Shown in pieces: positions 56,741 to 64,000 of a stretch of 64,000 nucleotides of DNA. Below the pieces are notes generated by a model that saw only the letters and a program-made list of their open reading frames with translations, had not been told where the DNA came from and did no database searches. Source of the stretch: Facklamia languida CCUG 37842 (GTDB taxonomy: Bacteria > Bacillota > Bacilli > Lactobacillales > Aerococcaceae); the NCBI RefSeq assembly GCF_000245795.1, contig NZ_JH601133.1, forward strand, positions 727,909 to 791,908. The letters are read 5' to 3'. How positions within the stretch are numbered: the stretch's first letter is position 1; each line of letters starts with the position of its first letter. Position numbers and translations under genes: made by a program.

Positions 56741-56893
56741 ATGGCTCAAAAGAAGACAGCACTTGCCTGCAGTGAGTGTGGCAATCGTAATTATCAAGTG
56801 ATTCCCACTCAAATGGGTCAAACGGAACGCCTTGAACTCAAGAAATTCTGCAAGCATTGCCAGAAGCATACACTACACAAAGAAACCAAATAA
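56741..56893 (+). CDS. rpmG: Ribosomal protein bL33 (zinc form)
   Basis: A 50-residue 50S protein with two Cys pairs (CSEC and CKHC) forming a zinc ribbon, the zinc-dependent type of bL33. AAAGGAGG precedes the ATG. As in Bacillus (rpmGB) it comes just before secE and nusG. Confidence 0.93.
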   Translation: MAQKKTALACSECGNRNYQVIPTQMGQTERLELKKFCKHCQKHTLHKETK

Positions 56894-56909
56894 GAAATGG
56901 GGAGACAGG

Positions 56910-57089
56910 ATGAAATACTTAAAGGGAGTAGCCGCAGAGATGAAGAAGGTCACATGGCCTTCAGCCCGCGATACCAATAAATTTACTTGGACCGTCCTAT
57001 TCATGGTCTTAATCTTATCCTTATACTTTGCTTTAACAGACTTTGTATTCGGTAACGTAATTGATTGGTTTATCCGCTTAGGCGCATAA
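56910..57089 (+). CDS. secE: Preprotein translocase subunit SecE
   Basis: A 59-residue single-span protein. The conserved cytoplasmic part VAAEMKKVTWPSARDTNKFT is followed by one transmembrane segment (about residues 30-48). A longer frame open upstream belongs to rpmG out of frame; the ATG at 56910 has GGGGAGA ahead. Confidence 0.93.
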   Translation: MKYLKGVAAEMKKVTWPSARDTNKFTWTVLFMVLILSLYFALTDFVFGNVIDWFIRLGA

Positions 57090-57118
57090 AAAAAGATTTA
57101 TTAATGACAAAAAGATGC

Positions 57119-57176
57119 TATAATAGAATAGCAGCAAGACCTACTATTGAACCAAGATATGTAGGTTTTTTATTTT
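57119..57176 (+). promoter_or_regulatory. nusG promoter and leader with internal terminator
   Basis: TATAAT at 57119-57124 after secE. Fifteen bases later the hairpin ACCTAC/GTAGGT (57139-57166) is followed by TTTTTATTTT, then the nusG ribosome binding site. Transcripts from this promoter must read through it to make NusG. Confidence 0.65.
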
Positions 57177-57200
57177 GAATTAAAAAAAGGAGGAATCCAG

Positions 57201-57740
57201 ATGGCAGCAAGTAAAGAGTGGTATGTTCTTCATACCTATTCTGGTTATGAGAACAAGGTCAAGGAGAATATTTTGATGCGGGCGGAGAGTATGAATATGT
57301 CCGACTTTATCTTCAATGTGGAAGTGCCTGAAGAGGAAGTTACGGAGATTAATGAAGGTGAAAAGAAGACAAAAATCCAAAAGACCTTCCCAGGTTATGT
57401 CTTAGTTGAAATGGTAATGTCGGATGAGTCTTGGTTCATTGTTCGAAACACCCCGGGTGTGACAGGATTTGTGGGATCTCACGGTGCAGGATCTAAGCCC
57501 GCTCCCCTCTTACCAGAAGAGATGGATGCTATCTTAGGTAAGAAGCCAGCTCAGAAGGTTCAGCTGAATGTGAAGGTGGGAGATACGGTTGAGATCACTG
57601 ATGGTGCCTTCTCAGGCATGACCGGTATCATCGAAGAAGTCAATGAAGAGACTCAGAAACTGAAGGTTGTCATCGAGATGTTCGGTCGTGAAACGGTCGC
57701 TGAATTAGACTTCCTGCAAGTCAACAAACAGGACTTCTAG
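57201..57740 (+). CDS. nusG: Transcription elongation/termination factor NusG
   Basis: A 179-residue factor that binds RNA polymerase and couples it to Rho or ribosomes. The NGN domain starts KEWYVLHTYSGYENKVKENI and includes KTFPGYVLVEMVM; the C-terminal KOW domain has VGDTVEITDGAFSGMTGIIE. Standard length. It would normally be followed by rplK; here an 840-base interval with a membrane-protein gene comes between. Confidence 0.96.
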   Translation: MAASKEWYVLHTYSGYENKVKENILMRAESMNMSDFIFNVEVPEEEVTEINEGEKKTKIQKTFPGYVLVEMVMSDESWFIVRNTPGVTGFVGSHGAGSKPAPLLPEEMDAILGKKPAQKVQLNVKVGDTVEITDGAFSGMTGIIEEVNEETQKLKVVIEMFGRETVAELDFLQVNKQDF

Positions 57741-57781
57741 CAGCCATTATGTTTTGTCCATGGTTAATAAAGGAGTAGTCA

Positions 57782-58567
57782 ATGAACCCACAATCCAAAA
57801 AATGGACAGACTATTTGGCCATGGCTGGCTGGATCGGTCAATTGTTCCTCTTGGCTTGGTTTAGCCTTGGCTTTACTGGAGGCGACCCGAGCCTCGTCCA
57901 TCGCCTGTCTCCCCAAGCTTGGCTCTTATACCTAGTTTGGGGACTGGCCCTCTGGCAAGGCATCCCGGTGGCTATCCCCTGGCTGAGAAAGAACCAGGCC
58001 TTCAAGACCCACTATCAACAATTCCTGGCCCCTGAACTCGGGCGTTTCTACTTATTTCAAGTGGTCCTCTTCTTATCCTGGATCTACGACATCCATTTGA
58101 GTATGATGGTTTTTGCCCTCTTGAATGGTCAGCTTCTGGTCCGACTCGTTCAAGTCATCTCCTTGAAGCCCATCCTCAGGACGAATCCCTGGTTTTTAAA
58201 GTTTCCAATTGGCGCCTTAACCTCTTCCGTTCTGGTCTTGGCCTTGTGGGCCTTTTATGACTACTGCATCCGGATTGGATTGGGCCACTATCCCGTCTTG
58301 GCCGTGACCATAGCTGGAATTGTCTTAATGGTCTTAGCAGGAGGTGTCTTCTACCTCTATGTGAAGTATGGCAACCCTGCCTTGGTTCCGCCTTTATTGG
58401 TCTATTTGGTCGCTCTATTGTGCCATCACTGGCCAAGGTTGAGCTTTCAGGCTCAAGACCCGATAATCTTCTATATTGTCCTTGTCTTATTGGTTGTCCT
58501 TACCAGCCTTTATGGTCGCTATAGCTACTTGCAATGGAAACAAGCTGCTGATCATAAAGAAGATTAA
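57782..58567 (+). CDS. Membrane protein of unknown function, inserted between nusG and rplK
   Basis: A 261-residue protein with about seven hydrophobic segments and many Trp residues. The segment LSPQAWLLYLVWGLALWQG (about residues 40-58) slightly resembles the first-loop region of TspO-like tryptophan-rich sensory proteins, but this is weak and I make no assignment. AAGGAG precedes the ATG 41 bases after nusG, so it is probably co-transcribed with nusG. rplK has its own strong promoter downstream. A gene here is unusual, since nusG-rplK adjacency is widely conserved. Confidence 0.7.
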   Translation: MNPQSKKWTDYLAMAGWIGQLFLLAWFSLGFTGGDPSLVHRLSPQAWLLYLVWGLALWQGIPVAIPWLRKNQAFKTHYQQFLAPELGRFYLFQVVLFLSWIYDIHLSMMVFALLNGQLLVRLVQVISLKPILRTNPWFLKFPIGALTSSVLVLALWAFYDYCIRIGLGHYPVLAVTIAGIVLMVLAGGVFYLYVKYGNPALVPPLLVYLVALLCHHWPRLSFQAQDPIIFYIVLVLLVVLTSLYGRYSYLQWKQAADHKED

Positions 58568-58591
58568 AAAGCAGTCCTGGTAAAAAACTGC

Positions 58592-58711
58592 TTGAATTAA
58601 ATAAAACATTCTGCTATAATGCTTCGGTGCCGATAAACGCTTGTTTACAGGCATTGAGTGGGAGGGGTGCTGTTCGGCGCTCCAATGACCACATCACGAA
58701 AAAATGACATA
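58592..58711 (+). promoter_or_regulatory. rplK-rplA promoter and L1-type leader
   Basis: TTGAAT (58592-58597), 17-base spacer, TATAAT (58615-58620). The leader contains GTGGGAGGGG (58659-58668), a hairpin GGTGC/GCGCT and then CCAATGACCACA. GTGG pairs with CCAC. This form mimics the rRNA site of ribosomal protein L1 and is expected to let L1 repress rplK-rplA. Confidence 0.75.
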
Positions 58712-58724
58712 AGGAGGAATCTTC

Positions 58725-59150
58725 GTGGCTAAAAAAGTTGTCACTCAAGTTAAATTACAAATTCCAGCAGGACAAGCGAGTCCCGCTCCACCAGTCGGAC
58801 CAGCGTTAGGTCAAGCCGGCGTGAACATTATGTCCTTTACTAAGGAATTTAATGCACGTACCCAAGACCAACAAGGGATGATTATCCCGGTGGTGATTGA
58901 TGTTTATGAAGACCGTTCATTCAGCTTCATTACCAAGACACCACCAGCACCTGTCCTACTTAAGAAGGCAGCTGGCTTACAAAAGGCTTCTGGTGAACCA
59001 AACAAGAATAAAGTTGGCTCTGTTACACGTGACCAAGTCCGTGAAATTGCCGAAACTAAAATGCAAGACTTAAACGCAGCCGATGTAGAAGCTGCAATGC
59101 GGATGGTTGAAGGAACTGCTCGCTCAATGGGCATTACCATTCAAGACTAA
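58725..59150 (+). CDS. rplK: Ribosomal protein uL11
   Basis: A 141-residue protein of the GTPase-associated centre. Conserved [20 protein letters not shown] and [17 protein letters not shown] segments. Starts at GTG after AAGGAGG. First gene of rplK-rplA. Confidence 0.96.
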   Translation: MAKKVVTQVKLQIPAGQASPAPPVGPALGQAGVNIMSFTKEFNARTQDQQGMIIPVVIDVYEDRSFSFITKTPPAPVLLKKAAGLQKASGEPNKNKVGSVTRDQVREIAETKMQDLNAADVEAAMRMVEGTARSMGITIQD

Positions 59151-59184
59151 TCGTCAGCGTAGCTTCTCGCCCCGTTTCTATCGG

Positions 59185-59213
59185 GTGTGGGAGGGAAATC
59201 CCGAATAACCACA
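59185..59213 (+). promoter_or_regulatory. Second L1-type binding motif, between rplK and rplA
   Basis: GTGTGGGAGGG, AAATCCC and GAATAACCACA repeat the key parts of the leader motif at 58659-58695. Placed just before the rplA ribosome binding site, it could allow L1 to control its own translation directly. Confidence 0.65.
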
Positions 59214-59231
59214 AATATAGGAGGAAATAAA

Positions 59232-59921
59232 ATGGCTAAGAAAAGCAAAAATTACTTAGCGGCTAAAGAAAAAGTAGACCGCACTAAAAAATATGATGCA
59301 ACGGAAGCAATTGCATTAGCAAAAGAAATCGACTTCGCTAAATTCGATGCATCAGTTGAAGTTTCTTACAACTTAAACATTGACGTGAAGAAGGCAGACC
59401 AACAAATTCGTGGCGCAATGGTTCTCCCTCACGGAACGGGTAAGACACAAAGAGTCGTTGTAATCGCACGTGGCGAAAAGGCGAATGAAGCCGAAGCAGC
59501 AGGTGCAGATTATGTTGGGGAAGAAGACTTAATCAACAAGATTAACGGTGGTTGGTTAGACTTCGACGTGATGGTAGCAACCCCTGATATGATGGGACAA
59601 GTTGGACGTCTTGGACGGGTCTTAGGACCAAAAGGCTTAATGCCAAACCCTAAGACTGGAACCGTGACAATGGATGTGACCAAGGCAGTTACAGATATCA
59701 AGGCTGGTCAAGTGACCTATCGTGCCGACAAGGCAGGAATCGTGAACGTTCCAATTGGTAAGGTATCCTTTGATGAGACCAAGTTATTAGAGAACTTTAA
59801 GGCCCTTCACGAACAAATCCTTCGTGTTAAACCTGCTACAGCTAAGGGAACTTACATCACCAACCTTGCTCTTTCAACAACCTTCGGCCCTGGCATCAAG
59901 ATTGATGTTGAAAGTCTTTAA
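59232..59921 (+). CDS. rplA: Ribosomal protein uL1
   Basis: A 229-residue protein of the L1 stalk. Conserved [40 protein letters not shown] and [20 protein letters not shown] segments. The frame is open 15 codons upstream, but AGGAGG is spaced for the ATG at 59232. Confidence 0.96.
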   Translation: MAKKSKNYLAAKEKVDRTKKYDATEAIALAKEIDFAKFDASVEVSYNLNIDVKKADQQIRGAMVLPHGTGKTQRVVVIARGEKANEAEAAGADYVGEEDLINKINGGWLDFDVMVATPDMMGQVGRLGRVLGPKGLMPNPKTGTVTMDVTKAVTDIKAGQVTYRADKAGIVNVPIGKVSFDETKLLENFKALHEQILRVKPATAKGTYITNLALSTTFGPGIKIDVESL

Positions 59922-59928
59922 TTTCTAG

Positions 59929-60073
59929 TTGACAAAAGGCAAAATTATGCCTATCATATAACAGTATTTTAAACGACCTAAGACAGTAAGTGGCACAAGC
60001 CTTAATTTCTTACCGAGGAAGTTCCCAATCGAGGAAGCTATCTCTATGTCTAGGTGACATAGAGATTTTTATT
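59929..60073 (+). promoter_or_regulatory. rplJ-rplL promoter and L10 leader with terminator
   Basis: TTGACA (59929-59934), 17-base spacer, TATCAT (59952-59957). The leader contains GACAGTAAGTGG, AAGCCTTAATTTCTTACCGAGG and GAGGAAGC elements typical of the Firmicutes L10 leader, then a hairpin CTCTATGTC/GACATAGAG with TTTTTATTT. L10(L12)4 binding is expected to promote termination. Confidence 0.85.
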
Positions 60074-60118
60074 TGCATAAAGATCTCTATATAAACTTGT
60101 TGGAGGTGAATGAATCGA

Positions 60119-60655
60119 ATGGTTAAGGAAGCAGTCCTAAACGCAAAAGCCCAAGAAGTGGCTGAGATTACTGAAGACCTTAAGAATGCTGCAACAATTG
60201 TTGTCGTTGACTATCTTGGGTTAACCGTAGAAGAAGTCACAGATTATCGTAAGCAATTACGTGAAGCCGGCGTACAAATGAAGGTTGTTAAGAATACAAT
60301 GCTTCGTCGTGCCGCTGCTGAAGCAGGCATTGAAGTTCCAGAAGACCTCTTCAAGGGGCCTTCAGCTATCGTCTTCTCAGATGATGTGGTGAACCCTGCT
60401 AAGATCTCAGCAAACTATGCCAAAGACAATGACACCCTCACAATCCGAGGTGGGATCGTTGAAGGCAAAGCCGCTTCAAAGGAAATGATCGAGCAAGTCG
60501 CAAAGATGCCTGGACGCGAAGAGTTACTATCTATGTTACTCTCTGTACTTCAAGCACCAATGCGCAACGTTGCATCTGTTCTATCTCAAGCAAACCCTGC
60601 TCAACAAATGGTTTACGCTTTAAATGGCGTGATCGACCAAAAGGGTGCCGCATAG
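60119..60655 (+). CDS. rplJ: Ribosomal protein uL10
   Basis: A 178-residue stalk-base protein that anchors L7/L12 dimers. Conserved TIVVVDYLGLTVEEVTDYRK and VVKNTMLRRA. Two in-frame ATGs exist; the first (60110) abuts GGAGGTGA, the second is 9 bases away and is preferred. Confidence 0.95.
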   Translation: MVKEAVLNAKAQEVAEITEDLKNAATIVVVDYLGLTVEEVTDYRKQLREAGVQMKVVKNTMLRRAAAEAGIEVPEDLFKGPSAIVFSDDVVNPAKISANYAKDNDTLTIRGGIVEGKAASKEMIEQVAKMPGREELLSMLLSVLQAPMRNVASVLSQANPAQQMVYALNGVIDQKGAA

Positions 60656-60714
60656 AGACATTGTCTGCCGCATAAAGATAAAGCAAAAAATAATCAAATT
60701 TGGAGGAAATCATC

Positions 60715-61089
60715 ATGGCATTAAACATTGAACAAATTATTGAAGATATCAAAGCAGCAACAGTTGTTGAATTAAACGACTTAGTTAAAGCAATCGAAGA
60801 AGAATTCGGTGTATCAGCAGCAGCTCCTGTAGCCGTTGCAGCAGCACCTGCAGCAGGTGGCGAAGCAGCCGCTGAAAAGACTGAATTTGACGTGATCCTA
60901 GCTTCTGCTGGTGACGCTAAGATCAAGGTTATCAAGGCAGTTCGTGAAGCAACTGGCCTAGGCTTGAAAGAAGCAAAAGAATTAGTTGACAACGCTCCAA
61001 AACCAATTAAAGAAGGCGTTGCTAAGGAAGAAGCAGAAGAATTGAAAGCTAAAATCGAAGAAGTTGGCGGAGTGGTTGAAGTTAAGTAA
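60715..61089 (+). CDS. rplL: Ribosomal protein bL12 (L7/L12)
   Basis: A 124-residue stalk protein: N-terminal dimerisation domain ([20 protein letters not shown]), an Ala-rich hinge (about residues 38-55) and a factor-binding domain with [26 protein letters not shown] precedes the ATG; an earlier TTG is not needed. Confidence 0.96.
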   Translation: MALNIEQIIEDIKAATVVELNDLVKAIEEEFGVSAAAPVAVAAAPAAGGEAAAEKTEFDVILASAGDAKIKVIKAVREATGLGLKEAKELVDNAPKPIKEGVAKEEAEELKAKIEEVGGVVEVK

Positions 61090-61108
61090 TTCATACTTAT
61101 CCCGTCTA

Positions 61109-61147
61109 CAAGTCCTTTACCTGATTCGTCAGGTGAAGGACTTTTTT
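61109..61147 (+). terminator. Terminator of rplJ-rplL
   Basis: Arms AAGTCCTTTACCTGA and TCAGGTGAAGGACTT closed by a TTCG tetraloop and followed by TTTTTTA, a very strong terminator. Confidence 0.95.
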
Positions 61148-61296
61148 ATATTCACAAAGCAGACCCTGTCGCTTATTCATTACATGGAACCCCCTCTAAT
61201 CCCTAGGTAAAGTTAAATTAAGTCACTTAGACTAATAGAAATAGACTTTTAATGAAGGGTCCGATTGAGAGACAAAATTAATATAAGGACTAAAAA

Positions 61297-61464
61297 TAAA
61301 AGAAGGCAATACCCTACGCTTAATCAAAGGAAAAAGGACGGATCCACGTAGCGTGCAATGCTTTGCGGTTTACCGTCTAGGCATTGCCTAGTGGACCGAG
61401 CCCGGAAAAGCTCTGCTTTGGAGGGCGGTCTCCTGTAATTAAGCATTGGGTATTGTCTTCTTTT
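61297..61464 (+). repeat. Structured intergenic repeat, full copy B
   Basis: About 168 bp. Arms: AAAAGAAGGCAATACCCTAC (61299-61318) continuing to 61330, pairing with 61432-61464. Core: GTGCAATGC, GCGGTTTACCG, TAGGCATTGCCTAGTGGACC, then GAGCCCGGAAAAGCTCTGCT and TTGGAGGGCGGTCTCC. The core aligns with copy A almost base for base, the arms do not. It lies between the rplL terminator and the response-regulator promoter (TATAAT at 61537-61542). Nothing else is evident in 61148-61296 or 61465-61530. Confidence 0.85.
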
Positions 61465-61574
61465 AAACGATTGTTTGTGTTTAATAAGTGAACCAAAGGA
61501 AAAGATGAACTGCTTACGAATTATTCAAAAATTGGTTATAATAGGAAGGAAACCAATTAAAGGAGGAAGGAACC

Positions 61575-62282
61575 ATGGTTAAAGTACTGATTGCAGATGA
61601 TGATCCAGCCATTCTCGACCTGCTCTCAATCTACATGCGAAACGAAGGCTATGACTGCCTCTTAGCCAATGATGGCCAAGAAGCCTTAGACCTTGTTCAT
61701 CAACATTCAGATATTGATATTGCCCTCTTAGATATTATGATGCCCAATAAGACAGGCTTGGAAGTGCTCAAGGACCTTAGGTCTCAAAATATTCAATTGC
61801 CAGTCATCTTCGTCTCAGCCAAGCAAGAACAAACCGATAAGATCTATGGTCTCTTATCGGGGGCGGATGATTATGTCACTAAGCCCTTCGAACCCTTAGA
61901 AGTCATCGCCCGGGTTAAGAGCCTCTTGCGCCGGCAGGGCTTGAATACCAATTCGTCCCCTGTGAGCCGGCCAGCGGCAGACCAGATTGATCTGGGTGCG
62001 ATTATCATCGACCTGCCTTCTCACCGGGTACAGACCCACCACGGTGAGACCATCAAATTGACTGTCTTAGAGTATGAGATCCTCATCCTCTTAGCTCAGA
62101 ACCGAGGCAAGGTCTTCTCGGCTGAAGAGATCCTCGACCATGTCTGGTCCAATAAGGCGAACGGTTCGTCTAAGACCGTCATGGTCCATGTCAGCAACTT
62201 GCGCAATAAGATTAGCCAGGCAACCCAAGGCAACCAGGTGGTTCAGACTGTTTGGGGTGTGGGTTATAAGATTGAAGATTAG
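61575..62282 (+). CDS. OmpR-family response regulator
   Basis: A 235-residue DNA-binding regulator. The receiver domain (1-120) has the acidic pocket DDD (about 8-10), the phosphorylated Asp in IALLDIMMPNK (about residue 54), Thr/Ser in IFVSAKQ and Lys in YVTKPFEPLEV. The C-terminal winged helix (about 135-235) includes LTVLEYEILILLAQNRGKVF and MVHVSNLRNKI. It heads an operon with the sensor-like membrane protein and the histidine kinase. The pair looks VanR/VanS-like in layout, but no resistance genes are present. Confidence 0.93.
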   Translation: MVKVLIADDDPAILDLLSIYMRNEGYDCLLANDGQEALDLVHQHSDIDIALLDIMMPNKTGLEVLKDLRSQNIQLPVIFVSAKQEQTDKIYGLLSGADDYVTKPFEPLEVIARVKSLLRRQGLNTNSSPVSRPAADQIDLGAIIIDLPSHRVQTHHGETIKLTVLEYEILILLAQNRGKVFSAEEILDHVWSNKANGSSKTVMVHVSNLRNKISQATQGNQVVQTVWGVGYKIED

Positions 62283-62293
62283 GAGCCATTACA

Positions 62294-62797
62294 ATGCCAA
62301 ATAAGTCCAAGCATACAACGCCTTCTAGACAAGTACAAACGCCCCCCTCTCATCCAAACCGGGTCCGCCGTCAGGTTAAGGATCCCGACCAGGTCTACCA
62401 AGCCCGCTTGGCCCGCCGCCAACGACAAGTCGACTCGATCGCCTTTAAGTCGAACCCTGAGCCAGCAACAGTTTCTGTCACGAAGGAACCGACTCCAGGA
62501 GACAAAGTGGCTCACCGTCATCCCCTGCTGAATGTCCTGATTACGGCTGGGACCCTTTCCTTTATCTTCCTCATTCTCTATTATGCCTTCCGGGCGGGGC
62601 TCTTGTTTGCTGCTAACCGTTTGGATTGGGAACCCGCGTGGTGGTTAATCAACCATCCCGATGTCTATGAGAAGACCGTCTGGGGACTCATCGGCCTCTA
62701 CGGTCTCTCCTTAGTCATTGGAATCCGCCAAGTCCTAAAAAACCCCGCTAAAAAGTCCCTCAAGGTCCAGCCAGGAAGTGACCCTCATGTACGATAA
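62294..62797 (+). CDS. Sensor-like membrane protein, paralogue of the adjacent kinase's input domain
   Basis: A 167-residue protein. Residues 1-75 are a basic, Pro/Gln-rich cytoplasmic tail. Two transmembrane segments follow (about 82-105 and 128-148), with a short outside loop containing ANRLDWEPAWWLINHPDVY. The membrane part closely matches the N-terminus of the kinase encoded next: LNVL-TAG-SF-FL-Y-R-LLF-AN-LDWE-P-VY are shared in the same order and spacing. It has no kinase domain. It starts 11 bases after the response regulator and overlaps the kinase by 11 bases, so the three are coupled. I infer a stand-alone accessory sensor or decoy subunit for the kinase. I know no named family for it. 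Confidence 0.7.
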   Translation: MPNKSKHTTPSRQVQTPPSHPNRVRRQVKDPDQVYQARLARRQRQVDSIAFKSNPEPATVSVTKEPTPGDKVAHRHPLLNVLITAGTLSFIFLILYYAFRAGLLFAANRLDWEPAWWLINHPDVYEKTVWGLIGLYGLSLVIGIRQVLKNPAKKSLKVQPGSDPHVR

Positions 62798-64000
62798 ATA
62801 CCCGTCCTTACGTCAATCCAGCGTCCAATTAAATCGAACAGAGAAGGCCAGCATCATCCTAAATGTACTGGTAACGGCTGGGCTCGTTTCCTTTCTCTTC
62901 TTATTTATATACTTCTCCTATCGACAGATACTCTTATTTACTGCCAATGAATTAGATTGGGAAGTATCCAATTACATTCTGCGAACACCAGGTGTTTATA
63001 GTCGGGGGGAACAGTGGCTGATTCTAATCTATGTCTTCATTCTAACGATCGCGGTGATCTACCAAGTGGTGAAGACCCGTGATCGGATTGCTCTCTCCTA
63101 TATTCGCTCTTATATCTCCCTGATGGCCCAAGGCGACTACCACCTGCGGGTGCCAGAAGACTACGCGGGCGAACACCTAAAATTGGCTCAAGACATTAAT
63201 ATTCTGATGGAAAGTATTAACCAGGCCTTAGAAGATCGCGACAAGGCAGAGCGGTCTAAGGATGAATTAATGAATAATATTGGTCATGATATCCGAACTC
63301 CTCTGACTTCAGTCATTGGTTATCTCGACCTAGCTAAGAATCCTCAGACGAGTGATCAGGACCGGCAACAATATATTGAAGTTGCTTATAATAAATCCAA
63401 GGAGATGCGGGAATTAGTCAATGATCTCTTCGACTACACCTCTTCATTGAATGCGACCATTCAATTAACCTGCCAGACCATCCCCCTCCTTCCTTTTATT
63501 GAACAATTGGCGGCGGACTTCTATCTGGCCAGTCAGGCCAAGGGGGTCGAACTGGTAACGGATGTGAGCCCAGAAGATCTCAACCTCCACATGGACCCGA
63601 ACAAGATGGCGCGCGTCTTCAATAATCTGATCACGAATGCCCTGAAGTATGGGACAGGCGCCAGCCAGATTGTGGTCAAGGCCTATCCCGCTCAGAATCT
63701 AAAGGCACTCGACCTCCCCTCTTCTTGCCAAGTCAAGCGAATCAATCCTGTTAAAAGCTGGGTGATTCTAGAGGTCCGTAACGATGGCGAATTATTAGAA
63801 GAAGCTGAATTAAACAAGATCTTCGAGCGGAGCTACCGGAGTGATCAATCGCGTAATTCCAAGGAGAAGGGGTCAGGATTGGGACTCTCCATTGTTAAGA
63901 ATTTTATTCAAGCCCATCATGGCCATGTTTTTGCCCTGGTTGAGGAGCAAGAACTGGTCTTCCGCATGTGTCTACCCAAAGCCCATCCAGAAGACAAGCC
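62787..64000 (+). CDS. Sensor histidine kinase, VanS-like, cut by the window end
   Basis: The first 404 residues of a kinase running past the window end. Two transmembrane segments (about 26-46 and 76-98) flank a short outside loop with ANELDWEVSNYILRTPGVY. A HAMP-like region follows, then a HisKA domain with the phosphorylated His167 in NIGHDIRTPLTSVIGYLDLA. In the ATPase domain the N box is RVFNNLITNALKYG and the G2 box is GSGLGLSIVKNFIQ. Only a few C-terminal residues can be missing. It pairs with the response regulator upstream. Start from AGGAAGTGA, overlapping the previous gene. Confidence 0.9.
   Translation, partial: MYDKYPSLRQSSVQLNRTEKASIILNVLVTAGLVSFLFLFIYFSYRQILLFTANELDWEVSNYILRTPGVYSRGEQWLILIYVFILTIAVIYQVVKTRDRIALSYIRSYISLMAQGDYHLRVPEDYAGEHLKLAQDINILMESINQALEDRDKAERSKDELMNNIGHDIRTPLTSVIGYLDLAKNPQTSDQDRQQYIEVAYNKSKEMRELVNDLFDYTSSLNATIQLTCQTIPLLPFIEQLAADFYLASQAKGVELVTDVSPEDLNLHMDPNKMARVFNNLITNALKYGTGASQIVVKAYPAQNLKALDLPSSCQVKRINPVKSWVILEVRNDGELLEEAELNKIFERSYRSDQSRNSKEKGSGLGLSIVKNFIQAHHGHVFALVEEQELVFRMCLPKAHPEDK

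Noticed and set aside
60531-61094. 187-residue minus-strand frame over rplJ-rplL
   Set aside because: Low-complexity Ser/Ala shadow of the rplL hinge and rplJ end; both real genes are certain.

Overview
This window is the replication-origin region of a low-GC Gram-positive chromosome. The dnaA-dnaN-yaaA-recF-gyrB-gyrA block, the rpmH-rnpA-yidC-khpB and mnmE-mnmG-rsmG-parA-parB-ychF blocks, a GlnR/GlnA pair, TPP-controlled ThiT, QueT, a ComX/SigH-like sigma factor and DUF1129 next to ychF all fit Lactobacillales. An Aerococcaceae-like genus is a guess I cannot prove. There are no sporulation genes.

Layout. oriC lies at about 34.27-36.12 kb and has two parts around dnaA: a DnaA-box cluster upstream of it, and an AT-rich element with a DnaA-trio-like run between dnaA and dnaN. 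Almost every gene left of oriC is on the minus strand and almost every gene right of it is on the plus strand, so transcription follows replication. Two perfect parS sites lie 9-10 kb left of dnaA. Left arm, outward: dnaA, dnaN, yaaA, recF, gyrB, gyrA; rpsF-ssb-rpsR; gdpP-rplI-dnaB; an HTH/coiled-coil protein; thiolase; a plus-strand pair (C39-like peptidase, cation efflux); glnR-glnA; an intracellular alpha-amylase; dut-radA-yacL; gltX; lplA; cysS-mrnC-rlmB-rae1-sigH-like; queT; an interrupted nucleoside hydrolase; thiT with its TPP riboswitch; tRNA-Thr. Right arm: rpmH, rnpA, yidC, khpB; a trehalose PTS/phosphotrehalase pair; a lipoprotein; mnmE, NUDIX, mnmG; a lagging-strand Mga/PRD-like regulator; rsmG, parA, parB, DUF951, ychF, DUF1129; a DacA-like protein; msrA; rpmG, secE, nusG; a membrane protein; rplK, rplA, rplJ, rplL; and a two-component system cut by the window end.

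How the genes work together. Most encode replication initiation, origin segregation, tRNA and rRNA maturation, and translation. Accessory functions (trehalose and starch use, nitrogen control, vitamin uptake, peptide processing, signalling) are inserted between conserved blocks. The Bacillus-type radA-yacL-gltX-cysS-mrnC-rlmB-rae1-sigH-rpmG-secE-nusG-rplKAJL series is cut after the sigma gene and its halves lie on opposite arms, which points to an inversion spanning the origin.

Most notable: (1) a family of structured intergenic repeats, two full copies of about 165 bp and two shorter ones, whose outer arms differ in sequence between copies but stay self-complementary; (2) a small membrane protein between a response regulator and its kinase that is a paralogue of that kinase's sensor domain; (3) a DacA-family protein in which the KTG motif reads MLT; (4) a nucleoside hydrolase interrupted by one in-frame stop; (5) an inside-out parS-like palindrome before rsmG-parA-parB.
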